Assembly (NCBI RefSeq): GCF_004355185.1
Contig: NZ_CP037922.1
Location: 1,054,001 to 1,118,000 of the forward strand
DNA length: 64,000 bases
Direction: 5' to 3'
Source of the DNA: Hymenobacter radiodurans
Lineage (GTDB): Bacteria > Bacteroidota > Bacteroidia > Cytophagales > Hymenobacteraceae
The translations under genes and the position numbers were made by a program. Positions 19,262 through 28,660 of this stretch are shown here, in pieces (position 1 is the stretch's first letter; each line of letters opens with the position of its first letter). The notes under the pieces were generated by a model, which did no database searches, was not told the origin of the DNA, and saw nothing but the letters and a program-made list of their open reading frames with translations.

Positions 19262-19430
19262 AGAAAACAAACAGGGATGCTACGGATGAGCTAACAGCCA
19301 ATAGGCCCGAAGCGTTCGGAAAATGACTTCGACCGCATATTGATGCTCCGCTACACGGGTAACTAAATAGTATAACGTCGGCTAATTCAGAAAAAATATA
19401 TTCAAAACGACGATTTTATCCACCCCTTTC

Positions 19431-19438
19431 TACCTTTG
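19431..19438 (+). promoter_or_regulatory. Candidate Bacteroidota -7 element TACCTTTG
   Basis: TACCTTTG fits the TAnnTTTG -7 consensus and lies 50 bases before the ATG of the small lipoprotein gene. No good TTTG -33 box is found at 19-21 bases upstream, so the call is partial. Confidence 0.4.
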
Positions 19439-19487
19439 GTCCGTACAAAACATCGTTTCCGTTTCTTTTAACCACATTTCACGCTCT

Positions 19488-20090
19488 ATGAAACACTTAT
19501 CCGGACTCTGGCACAAGCTAACGATGGTTGTAGCCGTAACCGCCGCTTTGAGTAGCTGTAATCGCGCCGAATACGCTATGCTGCCCAAAACAACATCGTA
19601 TCATGGCACTGCACAGCGCGCCGTAACGGTAGCCCCGGCCACGGAGGCTGTTGCCGTAACCGAAGCTGCTCCCGTTGCCGAAGCCCCCGTAGCAGTTTCA
19701 GATGAAGTAGCTATTGCTCGCCCAGTTGAAGCACCTGCCGCCGCTGTAGCCACAACAGAAGCTCCTGCTACTCAGGCAATAGCTGTTGCGCCCGCAAAGG
19801 CTGCCGTAGCTCCCAAGCTGAACCTGATGCAGAAAGCCCTTGTGCAAAAAGTTGTTGCTAAAGCTGATAAAATGGCCGGTAAGATGGCTTTCAAGCAACG
19901 TTCGGAAGTAGCTTCTGCCGATGATACGACGGCTCTCAATAGTAACATCCGTAATGGTCTCATTCTGTTGCTGGTTGGTCTGCTAGTGTCGTTATTCACT
20001 GGTATCAGCGGCATTTTTGGCGTGTTGGGAGGTATTATCTCCATCATTGGTATTGTCTTGATCATCCTTGGCTTGCTCGATTCGTTGTAA
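19488..20090 (+). CDS. Small lipoprotein with Ala/Val/Pro-rich linker and hydrophobic tail
   Basis: 200 residues. Lipoprotein signal with lipobox LSSC (Cys24), then a long low-complexity Ala/Val/Pro/Glu region (residues ~45-110), a lysine-rich helix (MQKALVQKVVAKADKMAGKM), and a strongly hydrophobic Gly/Ile/Leu C-terminus (LILLLVGLLVSLFTGISG..., two membrane passes). The C-terminal piece resembles YqaE-like or PMP3-like hairpins found at the end of small Bacteroidota proteins, but I do not assign a family. Function unknown. Confidence 0.8.
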   Translation: MKHLSGLWHKLTMVVAVTAALSSCNRAEYAMLPKTTSYHGTAQRAVTVAPATEAVAVTEAAPVAEAPVAVSDEVAIARPVEAPAAAVATTEAPATQAIAVAPAKAAVAPKLNLMQKALVQKVVAKADKMAGKMAFKQRSEVASADDTTALNSNIRNGLILLLVGLLVSLFTGISGIFGVLGGIISIIGIVLIILGLLDSL

Positions 20091-20115
20091 GCCAATTGCA
20101 GTATTGATCATATAG

Positions 20116-20158
20116 TCATAAAAAAGCCCCCAGAAAGATTCTGGGGGCTTTTTTATGA
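20116..20158. terminator. Bidirectional terminator, CCCCCAGAA/TTCTGGGGG family
   Basis: TCATAAAAAAGCCCCCAGAA pairs fully with its complement around a short loop. It lies between the convergent lipoprotein and priA genes. Confidence 0.92.
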
Positions 20159-20173
20159 TTGAATCAATCGAAA

Positions 20174-22779
20174 CTACATAGGGTCCACGTCGGCCACGAT
20201 GCGGGCCTGCTTAAATTCCTTTTGGTCTTTCACCACGTTAATAGCTGCCAAAACATCCGCCTTAGCTTGCTTTAATACGGTGTGCTCGCGGTCAATCTTA
20301 ACCGTGATTTCCTGTAAATAGAAGTTGCGAATACGGAAAATATAGGGCGCTTCAGGCCCCAAAACAGCTTCCCGGCCTAACCTTTCAACCAACTCTTGGG
20401 TGAGGAGAATGGCCGCTTGCTCCGCCAGCAGTTGATCTACGTGCTTCACCGTGAGCCGAATCACGCGCATGAACGGTGGAAAGCCGTACTCGCGGCGCTG
20501 CCCGATTTCGTACTCGTAAAATTCGAGGTAGTCGTTGCGGATTACTTTGTCGAAAATGACCTGCGTGGGGTCAGCAGTCTGGATAATGACTTTGCCCTTT
20601 TTTCCCTTGCGCCCAGCCCGGCCGCTCACCTGCACAAACATCTGAAATGCCCGCTCGTGTGCCCGAAAATCGGGGTAGTGAATGATGCTGTCGGCATTGA
20701 TAATGCCTACCAGACTCACGTTGGCGAAGTCCAGACCCTTAGTTACCATCTGAGTGCCCACCAGCACGTTCGTCACTTGGTTCTCAAAGTCCGCAATGAT
20801 TTGCTGATAAGAGTTCTTGGCGCGCGTCGTGTCCAGGTCCATGCGCTGCACGTTTGCGGCCGGCAGCATGATTTTGAGGTCGTCCTCTATCTTCTCTGTG
20901 CCGAAACCTACAGTTTTAAGAGCGCGGGATCCGCACGCGGGGCATTCTACGGGCATGCGGTCGTTGTAGCCGCAATAATGGCAGCGTAGCTCGTGGCTGT
21001 GCTTGTGGTAGCTTAGGCTCACAGCGCAGTTCTTACACTTCGGAATCCAGCCGCAGTCGAGGCAGTTGATGAATGGGGAGTAGCCGCGGCGGTTCTGAAA
21101 CAGAATTACCTGTTCTTTCAAGCCCAATTTGCGCTCAATTTCACTGAGCAGTTCGGGCGTGAAATGGTTGTGCATCTTCTTCGCCTCGCGCTGCTTGCGC
21201 GTATCCACCAGCTCTATTTCAGGTAAACCAGCTTCGCCGAAGCGCTTCGTAAGCTGCACCAAGCCCCAGCGCCCAGCGCGGGTTTGATAGTAGGTTTCAA
21301 CGGCTGGCGTGGCAGAGCCCAGTAGCGTTTTTGCCCCCTGAAAGTTGGCCATCATCAGAGCCACTTCCCGGGCATTATAACGGGGGGCCGGCTCGTACTG
21401 CTTGTAGCTCGACTCGTGCTCCTCGTCCACGATGATGAGCGCCAGGTTATCGAACGGCAGAAATACCGCCGAGCGCACGCCCACCACCACCTGAAACCGC
21501 CCCGAAAGCACCCCATTCCACACTTCCACCCGCTCGTTATCCGAGAATTTCGAGTGATACACGCCCAAGCGCGTCCCAAATACACGCATCAGACGGGTCA
21601 CTATCTGGGCAGTCAGGGCAATTTCAGGTAGTAGATAAAGAACTTGCCCGCCACCATCTAAGGCATTGCGGATAAGGTCGATGTAAATCTCCGTCTTGCC
21701 TGCCCCTGTTACGCCGTGTAGGAGCACGATATCACGCTGGCTGAATTGAGTTAATACCTCGTCGCGGGCAGTTGTTTGAGCTTCACTCAGCGTAAAATGC
21801 AGTTTAGCTTCAGGCTCATCATCTAGCGGGAAGCGTGACACAATCACGTCGAACTGCTCCAGAACGCCGTTTTTGATAAGCGTATTCACAGCCGAAGGGG
21901 AAAGGTGCGGACTGCTGGTCAGGGCATTCTTCTCCAGCCCTCGATGGTTGGCGTGAATATTTTGGTACACCGGTACGCGCTGCAAATAGCGCATGAGCAC
22001 GTCGAGCTGCTTGGGCCGGCCGGCCAGTTGGCCAAATAGTGCTTCTAAAGCGCTTTCCTCAATGAAGTGATGCGCCAGCCGAACTTTCTTCACCACTTTG
22101 GGGGAGTATTTATCGGCTAGGTGCTCAAACAGAAAGATAATATCCTTCTGCATCAGGGACTTAATCACCTTATGGAAGTTGCTATTGCCGAGTAGCTCAC
22201 CCACTTCGGTGAACGTCATCGACTTGCCGTCTTCGGTGCTCAGCGCTGTTAGAATCTGCTGCTCCTGCTCGGAGATAGGGTAGGGGCTGCCATCGGCGAT
22301 ATACGCCGGGTGTAGTTGAATGCGCGACTCGGAGCTGAGCTTCAGCGCAGAGGGCAAGGCCGCATTAATGACTTCGCCCAGGGTGCACATATAATAGTCA
22401 GCCATCCAACGAAATAGCTTTAGCTGTGGCTGCGTCACGACGGGTGCGTCGTCGATGAATTCGAGAATGTATTTGGCTTGGTACTGGGCCGGCGGGGTTT
22501 CGTGTACGGCGGCTACAATGCAGCTAAGCGTTTTTTTGGCTCCAAACTGCACAATCACCCGCCCCCAATCACGACTTCGTCGTTCATCTCGTAGGGCACG
22601 CGGTAAGTGTACAGCTTGGGCAGGGGCAGGGGCAGAATCACGTCGGCAAACAGCGTGACGCGGTCGGTAGCCGCCGGCTCCGGCGAAACAAAATCAAAGG
22701 TGAGGCTCAACGGAAAGAATAGGCAAAGTCGGAAGGTAAAGATAACAGGAGATGCGGCGCGGACCCGCGCTTGCTTCAT
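20174..22779 (-). CDS. priA: Primosomal protein N' PriA, replication restart helicase (frame-broken as read)
   Basis: 3'-5' helicase that reloads the replisome at stalled forks. It shows Walker A GVTGAGKTEIY, the DEEH box (IIVDEEHESSYKQYE), the eight-cysteine zinc domain (CLDCGWIPKCKNC ... CHYCGYNDRMPVECPACG) and VSGRAGRKGKKGKVIIQT. The N-terminal ~70 codons (22779 to 22567, with VTLFADVILPLPLPKLYTYR) are in a different frame from the rest. One added C in the C5 at 22562-22566 gives EVVIGGRVIVQFGAKKTLSC and an 868-residue protein. PriA loss is severely harmful, so this break is probably not real. The exact start is uncertain because the first ~25 residues look like leader. Confidence 0.9.
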
Positions 22780-22869
22780 CCTATTCGTAAGAATGAGGTA
22801 GCAAACCTGCTTCTTTTAAAGAACAGCCACCGGAGGAAAATGCCCTAAAGCACTAGCTGCTATCCTTAG

Positions 22870-24908
22870 CTACAGCTGCGCTAATGCCTCAACCACAGTG
22901 TGAACCGGCTGTTGGCAAGCCCGGTTAAAACATACATAAAGAGTAGTTTGACCGTCAAGCGCCGTCCGGTGCTGCAACAATGGAAGCTCATCGGTAGGAG
23001 TGGGGCTACCAGCTAACACCGCATTGGGCAAAAAGTGCTGACTTAGCTCTTTTCGGATAGCTTCCGCCTTCGGGCCAACGATTGCAATTTCGGCCGCTGG
23101 CCGTAGGAAGGCAGCATACAAGCATGCCCAATTGGTGAGGTGTTGGGGCTCTTTTATTAATAAATCCTGCACTTGCGCGAGCATAGTTGCGGCCAACTCG
23201 CTTTGGGGGGCTTTTTCCAAGTGCAGGCCCAGCCGGTGTAGGTTATGCGCCATAATTGAGTTCGACGCAGGAATTACATTATCAAATAGCTCCTTTTTGC
23301 GAGCAATCAGGACCTGTCCATTGGCATCTGTGTAGAAAAATAAATGCTCTTTTGGGTCAAAGAAATTCTCCTGTACGTAGCCGGTTAATGCCTCCGCCTC
23401 GCGCAGCCATTGCACGTCAAAAGTGGCTTCATACAGATTGATATATGCTTGAATAACCAAGGCGTAATCTTCCAGAAAGCCTGCAATAGTAGCTCGGCCA
23501 GCCTTATAATTACGCCATAAGCCCGATCCATTACGCAGGTTGGATTGGATGAAATGGGCATTGCTTAAGGCTAAATCCAGAAAATCGTTGTCGCCAAAAG
23601 CGCGGTATGCATCAATGAGTCCGTTAAGCATCAGCGCATTCCAGCCTGTCAGGATTTTGTCGTCTGTACCGGGGCGGACACGTTTTGCGCGCGCTGCCAT
23701 TATCTTCTTCTTCCAGCCTTTCACTAGCTCCGCGAGCACCTGGGGGGCAATTTCGTGGGCTAACGCAAAATCTTCATTTGATTGGCGGCGGTGCAGAATA
23801 TTCTGGCCATGCTCCCAATTGCCGGTCGCTGTACAGTTGTAATAGGCAGAAAATAGCAGCTCTTCATCGCCCAGAATATCGCGCAATTCATCTTTGGTGA
23901 ATACATAGAACTTGCCTTCCACGCCCTCGCTATCAGCATCCAGGGAAGAGTAGAAACCTCCCTCCGGGCTCGTTAGCTCACGCTGTACAAACTCGACTGT
24001 ATCGTACACCACCCGCCGATATAACTCGTCTTTGGTCACCAGGTATGCCTCGGCATACAGACTTACAAGCTGCCCGTTATCATATAGCATTTTCTCAAAG
24101 TGGGGCACTAGCCACTCCTCATCAACGGAATAGCGAGAAAACCCGCCGCCTACCTGATCATAAATACCGCCCCACGCCATCTCACGCAAGGTTCGATTGA
24201 TTTGATCGAATATACTTTGACCACCTATCAGATGATGGGCCCGTAACAGGAAGCGCCAGATACTAGGCATCGGAAACTTCGGTGCCCGGTTCATACCACC
24301 CCATTCACGGTCAAATTTGCCCCCAGGTTGTCTACTAGCAACTCAAACTGCTCGTTCGAAACCGCGGCTGCTGTAGGTCGCAAACTATATTTGGCCAGGT
24401 CGCTGGCCTGCAAAATGTTGGCAAACTGCTCGGCTGATTCATCCAATTCTGCCCGATGCTCTCCCTGATACGCCTGACCTATACTGGTAAGCAACTGGGT
24501 CCAGTTACGCGGCGGGAAATAGGTACCGCCATAAAATGGCTTTGCATCAGGGTTCAAAAACACATTTAGCGGCCATCCACCTTGCACACCCATCGCATGC
24601 ACGGCATCCATGTATACCTGGTCCACGTCGGGCCGCTCTTCCCGGTCTACTTTAATACACACGAAATACTCATTCATCAGCTCTGCTACGCGCTCGTTTT
24701 CAAACGATTCACGCTCCATTACGTGGCACCAATGGCAGGCTGCATAGCCTATGCTTACTAGTATCGGTTTCTGCTCGGCTTTAGCCTTTTGCAATGCCTC
24801 CTCACCCCACGGATACCAGTTTACCGGATTATGCGCGTGCTGCAGCAAATAGGGGCTGGTTTCGCGGCTAAGAAGATTGGTATAAGCGGGCGTTTGGGAA
24901 CTAGACAT
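22870..24908 (-). CDS. DUF255 thioredoxin-like protein, YyaL/SSP411 family (frame-broken as read)
   Basis: The first piece (24908 to ~24325) has the thioredoxin-like DUF255 domain: [21 protein letters not shown], the redox motif CHWCHVM, and [23 protein letters not shown]. The second piece (24294 to 22870) has the (alpha/alpha)6-barrel-like region ([31 protein letters not shown]). One extra C in the C5 at 24320-24324 gives [20 protein letters not shown], the expected junction, and 679 residues. The break is inside a perfect motif copy, CTGGGGGGCAAATTT after repair. Function unproven; human SSP411 relatives are called spermatogenesis-associated protein 20. Confidence 0.9.
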
Positions 24909-24943
24909 ATTTGATAAGGCAAAATATGATGCTCTCTAATGAA

Positions 24944-24970
24944 GAAACCCGGCTATTGTAGCCGGGTTTC
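24944..24970. terminator. Hairpin terminator after the GSCFA gene
   Basis: GAAACCCGGCTA, loop TTG, TAGCCGGGTTTC: a perfect 12-base stem. It sits just past the stop of the GSCFA gene and before the DUF255 start on the minus strand. The T-run is weak on both sides. Confidence 0.6.
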
Positions 24971-24973
24971 ATT

Positions 24974-26799
24974 TTACGTTTCAGAAGTTGATTGGTCAGC
25001 CGATGTTGTTGGCTTTTTGCGCGGAGGCCTTGCACGTCGCTTCTGTGGTGCTTTAGCAGGTTTCCTCTCCGTTGTAGTAGGCGTTTCCAATGCTGGTGCT
25101 TTTGGAACTTCTAATGCCGACGAGTCAGCTGTGGACGTAATGAGTGTTGGCTGCTCTGCGGTAGGTGGCGCAAGCGTAACAGGCGGCTTGCGTCGGGCCG
25201 GACGAGCAGTTCTTGGCTTGCTTTCCGCTTTTGCAGTTACCGTTTTAGTGGGTTTGCGAGAAGTTTTGGCAGCTTTCACCTGAGCCGCTGTTCGCCGCTT
25301 AGGGCGCGCTAATACAGGCGTAGGCGTATCAGCAGCGGGTGTTTCCGCCTCACGTACCTCACCGAATGGTAATGCTTCCCCAGTATCGCCCTGAAGGGAA
25401 ACCTCCACTGTTGTGTCCGTATAATCTGTAGTATTAGTTGGCGAGCTGGGGGCATTTCTGTTGCAGCTTCCGCTATTTCCGGTTGCAGTAAAGAGTTATC
25501 AGCACCCAAGATTTCACCATTCGCCGCGCTGGCCAGTGCCGCTGCCAACTGAGCAGCTTTTTTACGGCCGCTGCGCTTAGCGCCACCCCGCGACCGACGT
25601 TTTTTCTTGAATGGAGTGGCTTCTGTTGTCTCAAGTAATGGTTCCTCACTGAGTGGTTCCTCCTGAGTTGGAGCTAGGGCAGCAGGGGAGTATGAAGCAG
25701 CTGGAGCAGCTACCGTAGCAGGAGCATTTGCCAGCTGGGGGGCATTTTCAGTCTCTCCTATGTCAATGCGCTCTTCGTCATCAGCCTCTGGTACGAGAGC
25801 CGGACGAGGCTTAAGTGGTGCTGGAAGTGAGTGGATCTGTTTCTGCACCTCCCGAATCTCGGGCCGTACATCTACTTGGTTGCTAAGCCGCTGTAATCGA
25901 GCGAGCGTTGCCTCCAGAAATTGGCGGTGCTCAGGAGCGGCCGGATACAACGGCCGATGAGCCATTGCCTGGCGCACTGCATCCCATTCCTTCTGGAAGC
26001 GCCCAAAGTTGCTATCGAAATATTCGCGCGAGAAATGCTCCCAGATATACTCTTCCGCCACCGCTGAAGGGTGAATCATGTCAGCGGCATAGAACCGATA
26101 ATCTCGCAAATCATCCGTTAGCAGCTCATACGCTGGAAAATAAGTCACATCAGGCAACAGTTCGCTCAGATAGTGACAAGCTACCCGCAATATCGATTTG
26201 CTGACTGCATTCAGTGGCAGCGTGTCCTTTATATGCCGTACCGGACTAACCGTTAATACGAAGCGCAGTTTTGGATTGCGGCGGCGCAACAAAGCATGCG
26301 TCTCAGCTATGGTATTAATAATCTCGTCGGGAGTAAGAAGCTCTTTCTCAAATTGGTCAGCAGCTACCTTATGGCAATTGCTCACTATTTCTTGTGTTTC
26401 ACGCAACCGATAAGCGTAAGCCGTTCCCAGAGTTAAAACAACTACATCGGCCGTTTCGAGAAACTGGCCAGTACGCTGTAATAGCTCTTGAATATGCTGT
26501 AGTAGCTCCACAGGCGAGTCTGAGCCTAATGTAGCATGCAGGTCGTAGCTCTGCCAGCGGCCTCGTGCAGGTACCAAGTGCTGTTGCCAATCCGTATCTT
26601 CCCCAGCCGCGGCCCGTAACAGTTTGCAGGCCGACAGCGGATTAAAGACTGTACCAAATGGGTTGGTAAGCGACTGTACTTTGTAGTTATTCAGGCGGTT
26701 ACCCAGTACATCTGAAAAGCAAGAACCTATGGTCAGCACGCGAGCCGCGAGCGATAAGGGGGAAGGATTAGGCGTGAGCGGTATTTCAGTACGAAACAT
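24974..26799 (-). CDS. GSCFA-domain protein with basic Pro/Lys/Arg tail (frame-broken as read)
   Basis: Starts at the ATG at 26799 (MFRTEIPLTPNPSPLS); the in-frame codons above it are leader. The N-terminal ~300 residues are a GSCFA domain (VLTIGSCFSDVLGNRLNNYK, VVVLTLGTAYAYR, FVLTVSPVRHIKDT, ADMIHPSAVAEEYIWEHF), a GDSL-like hydrolase fold found in Bacteroidota and plants. A long linker, KKKRRSRGGAKRSGRKK and an Ala/Pro/Lys/Arg-rich tail follow. The frame breaks at G5 25448-25452. One extra base gives EMPPSSPTNTTDYTDTTVEV, then SLQGDTGEALPFGEV, and 608 residues. The basic tail suggests nucleic acid or cell-wall binding, which is inference. Confidence 0.85.
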
Positions 26800-26966
26800 C
26801 AGAATAATAAATGACCAGAAATAGGTCAATGGGTAAGCAACCTACTCAACTCTCCTCTTTTAGCCAAAACAGCAGCTTGCCACTTAGCTAGTGCCAGTGC
26901 TTTAGTTAGGCAATGCATACGGCATTCAAAATAGTATATCCCTTGACTTAAGGGGTGATAAGTAGT

Positions 26967-27004
26967 AAGAAAAAAGCCCCCAACACAGTGCTGGGGGCTT
27001 TTTC
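26967..27004. terminator. Terminator of the ribosomal protein operon, CCCCCA family
   Basis: AAAAAAGCCCCCAACAC and GTGCTGGGGGCTTTTT, with an A-C mismatch in the stem. It lies just past rplI on the minus strand and resembles the other five terminators. Confidence 0.88.
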
Positions 27005-27019
27005 TTGGTGCGAAGCAGC

Positions 27020-27463
27020 TTACTCAGCTACAACATTGAAGCGAATCTGATGCTTTACTTCTTTGTGCAGGTTGACGGTAGCAGTGTACTCACCAACTGC
27101 TGTCGGCTCCTGATCAAAAGAAATACGCTTGCGATCCACGTCGATGCCTTTGGCTTTCAACGCTTCAGCCAGCTGAAGCGTAGTCACGCGACCGAAGATT
27201 TTACCGCTCTCACCTACTTTGGCGCGAATGTCGAAAGCCACTTCACCAATTTGGTTAGCTATGCTTTGAGCTTCGGTTTTGATCTTTTCAGCCTTGTGCG
27301 CCGCTTGACGTACGTTCTCAGCTACAATCTTCTTGTTAGTCTTGTCGGCTAGAATAGCCAATCCCTGCGGGAGCAGGAAGTTGCGACCATATCCAGGCTT
27401 TACCGTCACGATGTCGTTCTTGTAGCCCAGATTCTTTACGTCGTCTTTCAGAATTACTTCCAT
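27020..27463 (-). CDS. rplI: 50S ribosomal protein L9
   Basis: 147 residues. The N-terminal signature MEVILKDDVKNLGYKNDIVTVKPGYGRNFLLPQGLA is unmistakable and the length is standard. L9 binds 23S rRNA domain V and helps hold the reading frame. Last gene of rpsF-rpsR-rplI. Confidence 0.98.
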   Translation of the reverse strand: MEVILKDDVKNLGYKNDIVTVKPGYGRNFLLPQGLAILADKTNKKIVAENVRQAAHKAEKIKTEAQSIANQIGEVAFDIRAKVGESGKIFGRVTTLQLAEALKAKGIDVDRKRISFDQEPTAVGEYTATVNLHKEVKHQIRFNVVAE

Positions 27464-27572
27464 TGTCTGTATAAGAAGTGAGAAAGAAGAAAATAAAGTA
27501 AGATTGTCCTGCTGCTGCTAAGCCTCAGCAGACATTCTAGTCTCTAATTTCTGCCCTTCTCAGGTCTACAAT

Positions 27573-27824
27573 CTATTTCAAAGAGTCGGTTACGTAGGGC
27601 ATAAGAGCTAGGTGACGGGCTTTCGCCACGGCCTGAGCCACTTTGCGCTGGAATTTCAGGCTAGTGCCTGTGATGCGGCGGGGCAGCACGCGGCCCTGCT
27701 CGTTTACGAACTTCAATAGGAAGTTCGGGTCTTTGTAGTCCACGTACTTAATACCGTTCTTCTTGAAGCGGCAGTACTTTTTGCGGGTATCCTGCTTGTG
27801 GATCTTTTCGTTGGCGAGGCTCAT
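27573..27824 (-). CDS. rpsR: 30S ribosomal protein S18
   Basis: 83 residues from the ATG at 27824 (MSLANEKIHKQDTRKKYCRF); a start six codons earlier would overlap rpsF. Typical sequence KYVDYKDPNFLLKFVNEQGRVLPRRITGTSLKFQRKVAQAVAKARHLALMPY. The single Cys does not make the zinc motif found in some S18. It follows rpsF with a 7-base gap. Confidence 0.97.
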   Translation of the reverse strand: MSLANEKIHKQDTRKKYCRFKKNGIKYVDYKDPNFLLKFVNEQGRVLPRRITGTSLKFQRKVAQAVAKARHLALMPYVTDSLK

Positions 27825-27831
27825 CTTCTTA

Positions 27832-28209
27832 TTATTGGGCAACTGCTTCCGATTGTTTCTGGGCTTTCTGCTGATTCATTTCTCCGTTGCGGCGGCGCTC
27901 GTTATATGCTACTGCATGCTTGTCTAGCACCGTAGTCAAAAAACGAATCACACGCTCGTCGCGGCGAAATGCTAGCTCCAGCTGGTCCACTATGTTACCT
28001 GAGCCAGAGAATTCTACCAAGTGATAATACCCAGTTGATTTCTTCTGAATTGGGTAAGCAAGCTTTTTGAGGCCCCAGTTTTCAGTGTTGATAATGTCGG
28101 CGCCATTTTCCTTAAGCACCTGCGAGAACTTCTCGATCGTCTCTTGCACCTGACCTTCGTTCAGAACGGGCGTCAGGAGAAAGACCGTCTCGTAATTTCT
28201 TACTTCCAT
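27832..28209 (-). CDS. rpsF: 30S ribosomal protein S6
   Basis: 125 residues. N-terminus MEVRNYETVFLLTPVLNEGQ, then INTENWGLKKLAYPIQKKSTGYYHLVEF and RDERVIRFLTTVLDKHAVAYNERRR. First gene of the operon; S6 and S18 form a heterodimer on 16S rRNA. The promoter -7 box at 28253-28260 lies ~45 bases upstream. Confidence 0.97.
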   Translation of the reverse strand: MEVRNYETVFLLTPVLNEGQVQETIEKFSQVLKENGADIINTENWGLKKLAYPIQKKSTGYYHLVEFSGSGNIVDQLELAFRRDERVIRFLTTVLDKHAVAYNERRRNGEMNQQKAQKQSEAVAQ

Positions 28210-28252
28210 TAGACGGGATGAAAAAATTTAAGTGAAAAACTAAATTAGGGGG

Positions 28253-28260
28253 CAAAGGTA
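28253..28260 (-). promoter_or_regulatory. Bacteroidota -7 element TACCTTTG for rpsF operon
   Basis: On the minus strand TACCTTTG fits TAnnTTTG and is followed at once by CCCCC, so the five-G motif variant at 28248 overlaps the transcription start region. The best -33 match is a CTTG 23 bases upstream, which is loose. Confidence 0.55.
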
Positions 28261-28493
28261 GCTAAATCAGAGGATATCTGTATCAAGCGACACGCTTATT
28301 TTTCCTCTAAAGTGTAAAATCAACTTCCTGCCAAACAACTATATAGAAGAGGGAAGCATTAATTTTTGCCAAAACATTACTTACCATAAACTAAGTAAAA
28401 CCTTTCACTGAAAACAGTAGTTGGAGTACTAACTGGCTACGATAATTGCCAAGAGTGCTAGTATATTGGACGTATGTCTGGCTAGTTGAGCTA

Positions 28494-28521
28494 CAACACC
28501 TTATTCGGTGTCAAGGTGTTG
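28494..28521. repeat. Inverted repeat CAACACCTT...AAGGTGTTG upstream of act promoter
   Basis: Nine-base perfect arms at 28494-28502 and 28513-28521 with a 10-base spacer. It lies ~60 bases before the -33 box of the act promoter. It could be a regulator-binding dyad or a short hairpin. Confidence 0.55.
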
Positions 28522-28582
28522 TGAAGTGGGTTTTTGATGGGTTTTACTGTGTTTTCCTTTCCCAAAAATTAGAAGTGACGCT

Positions 28583-28613
28583 TTTGTTTCCTGCGTTTCC
28601 CGACCTACATTTG
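28583..28613 (+). promoter_or_regulatory. Bacteroidota promoter of the act-cox operon
   Basis: TTTG at 28583-28586, 19 bases, then TACATTTG at 28606-28613: an exact match to TTTG-N19-TAnnTTTG. It lies 47 bases before the actA ATG. Confidence 0.8.
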
Positions 28614-28660
28614 TGGCCTTAAGGCACCCCTGCGTTTCTTTTCCCCAGTGAATTTGTGCT

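Larger units (their letters stand above)
28210..28660. other. Divergent promoter region between rpsF and the act operon
   Basis: No gene seen in these 451 bases. The region holds the minus-strand -7 box for the ribosomal operon (28253-28260), a nine-base-arm inverted repeat (28494-28521), and a full plus-strand promoter for the act operon (28583-28613). The middle is AT-rich. Confidence 0.75.

Noticed and set aside
20396..20989. 197-codon plus-strand open frame in priA
   Set aside because: It lies opposite the PriA zinc and helicase motifs.
21381..21390. G6 run CGGGGGGCCGG as a motif copy
   Set aside because: It lacks the A/T run after the C, so it was left out of the count; the same goes for 51290 and the C6 at 62398.
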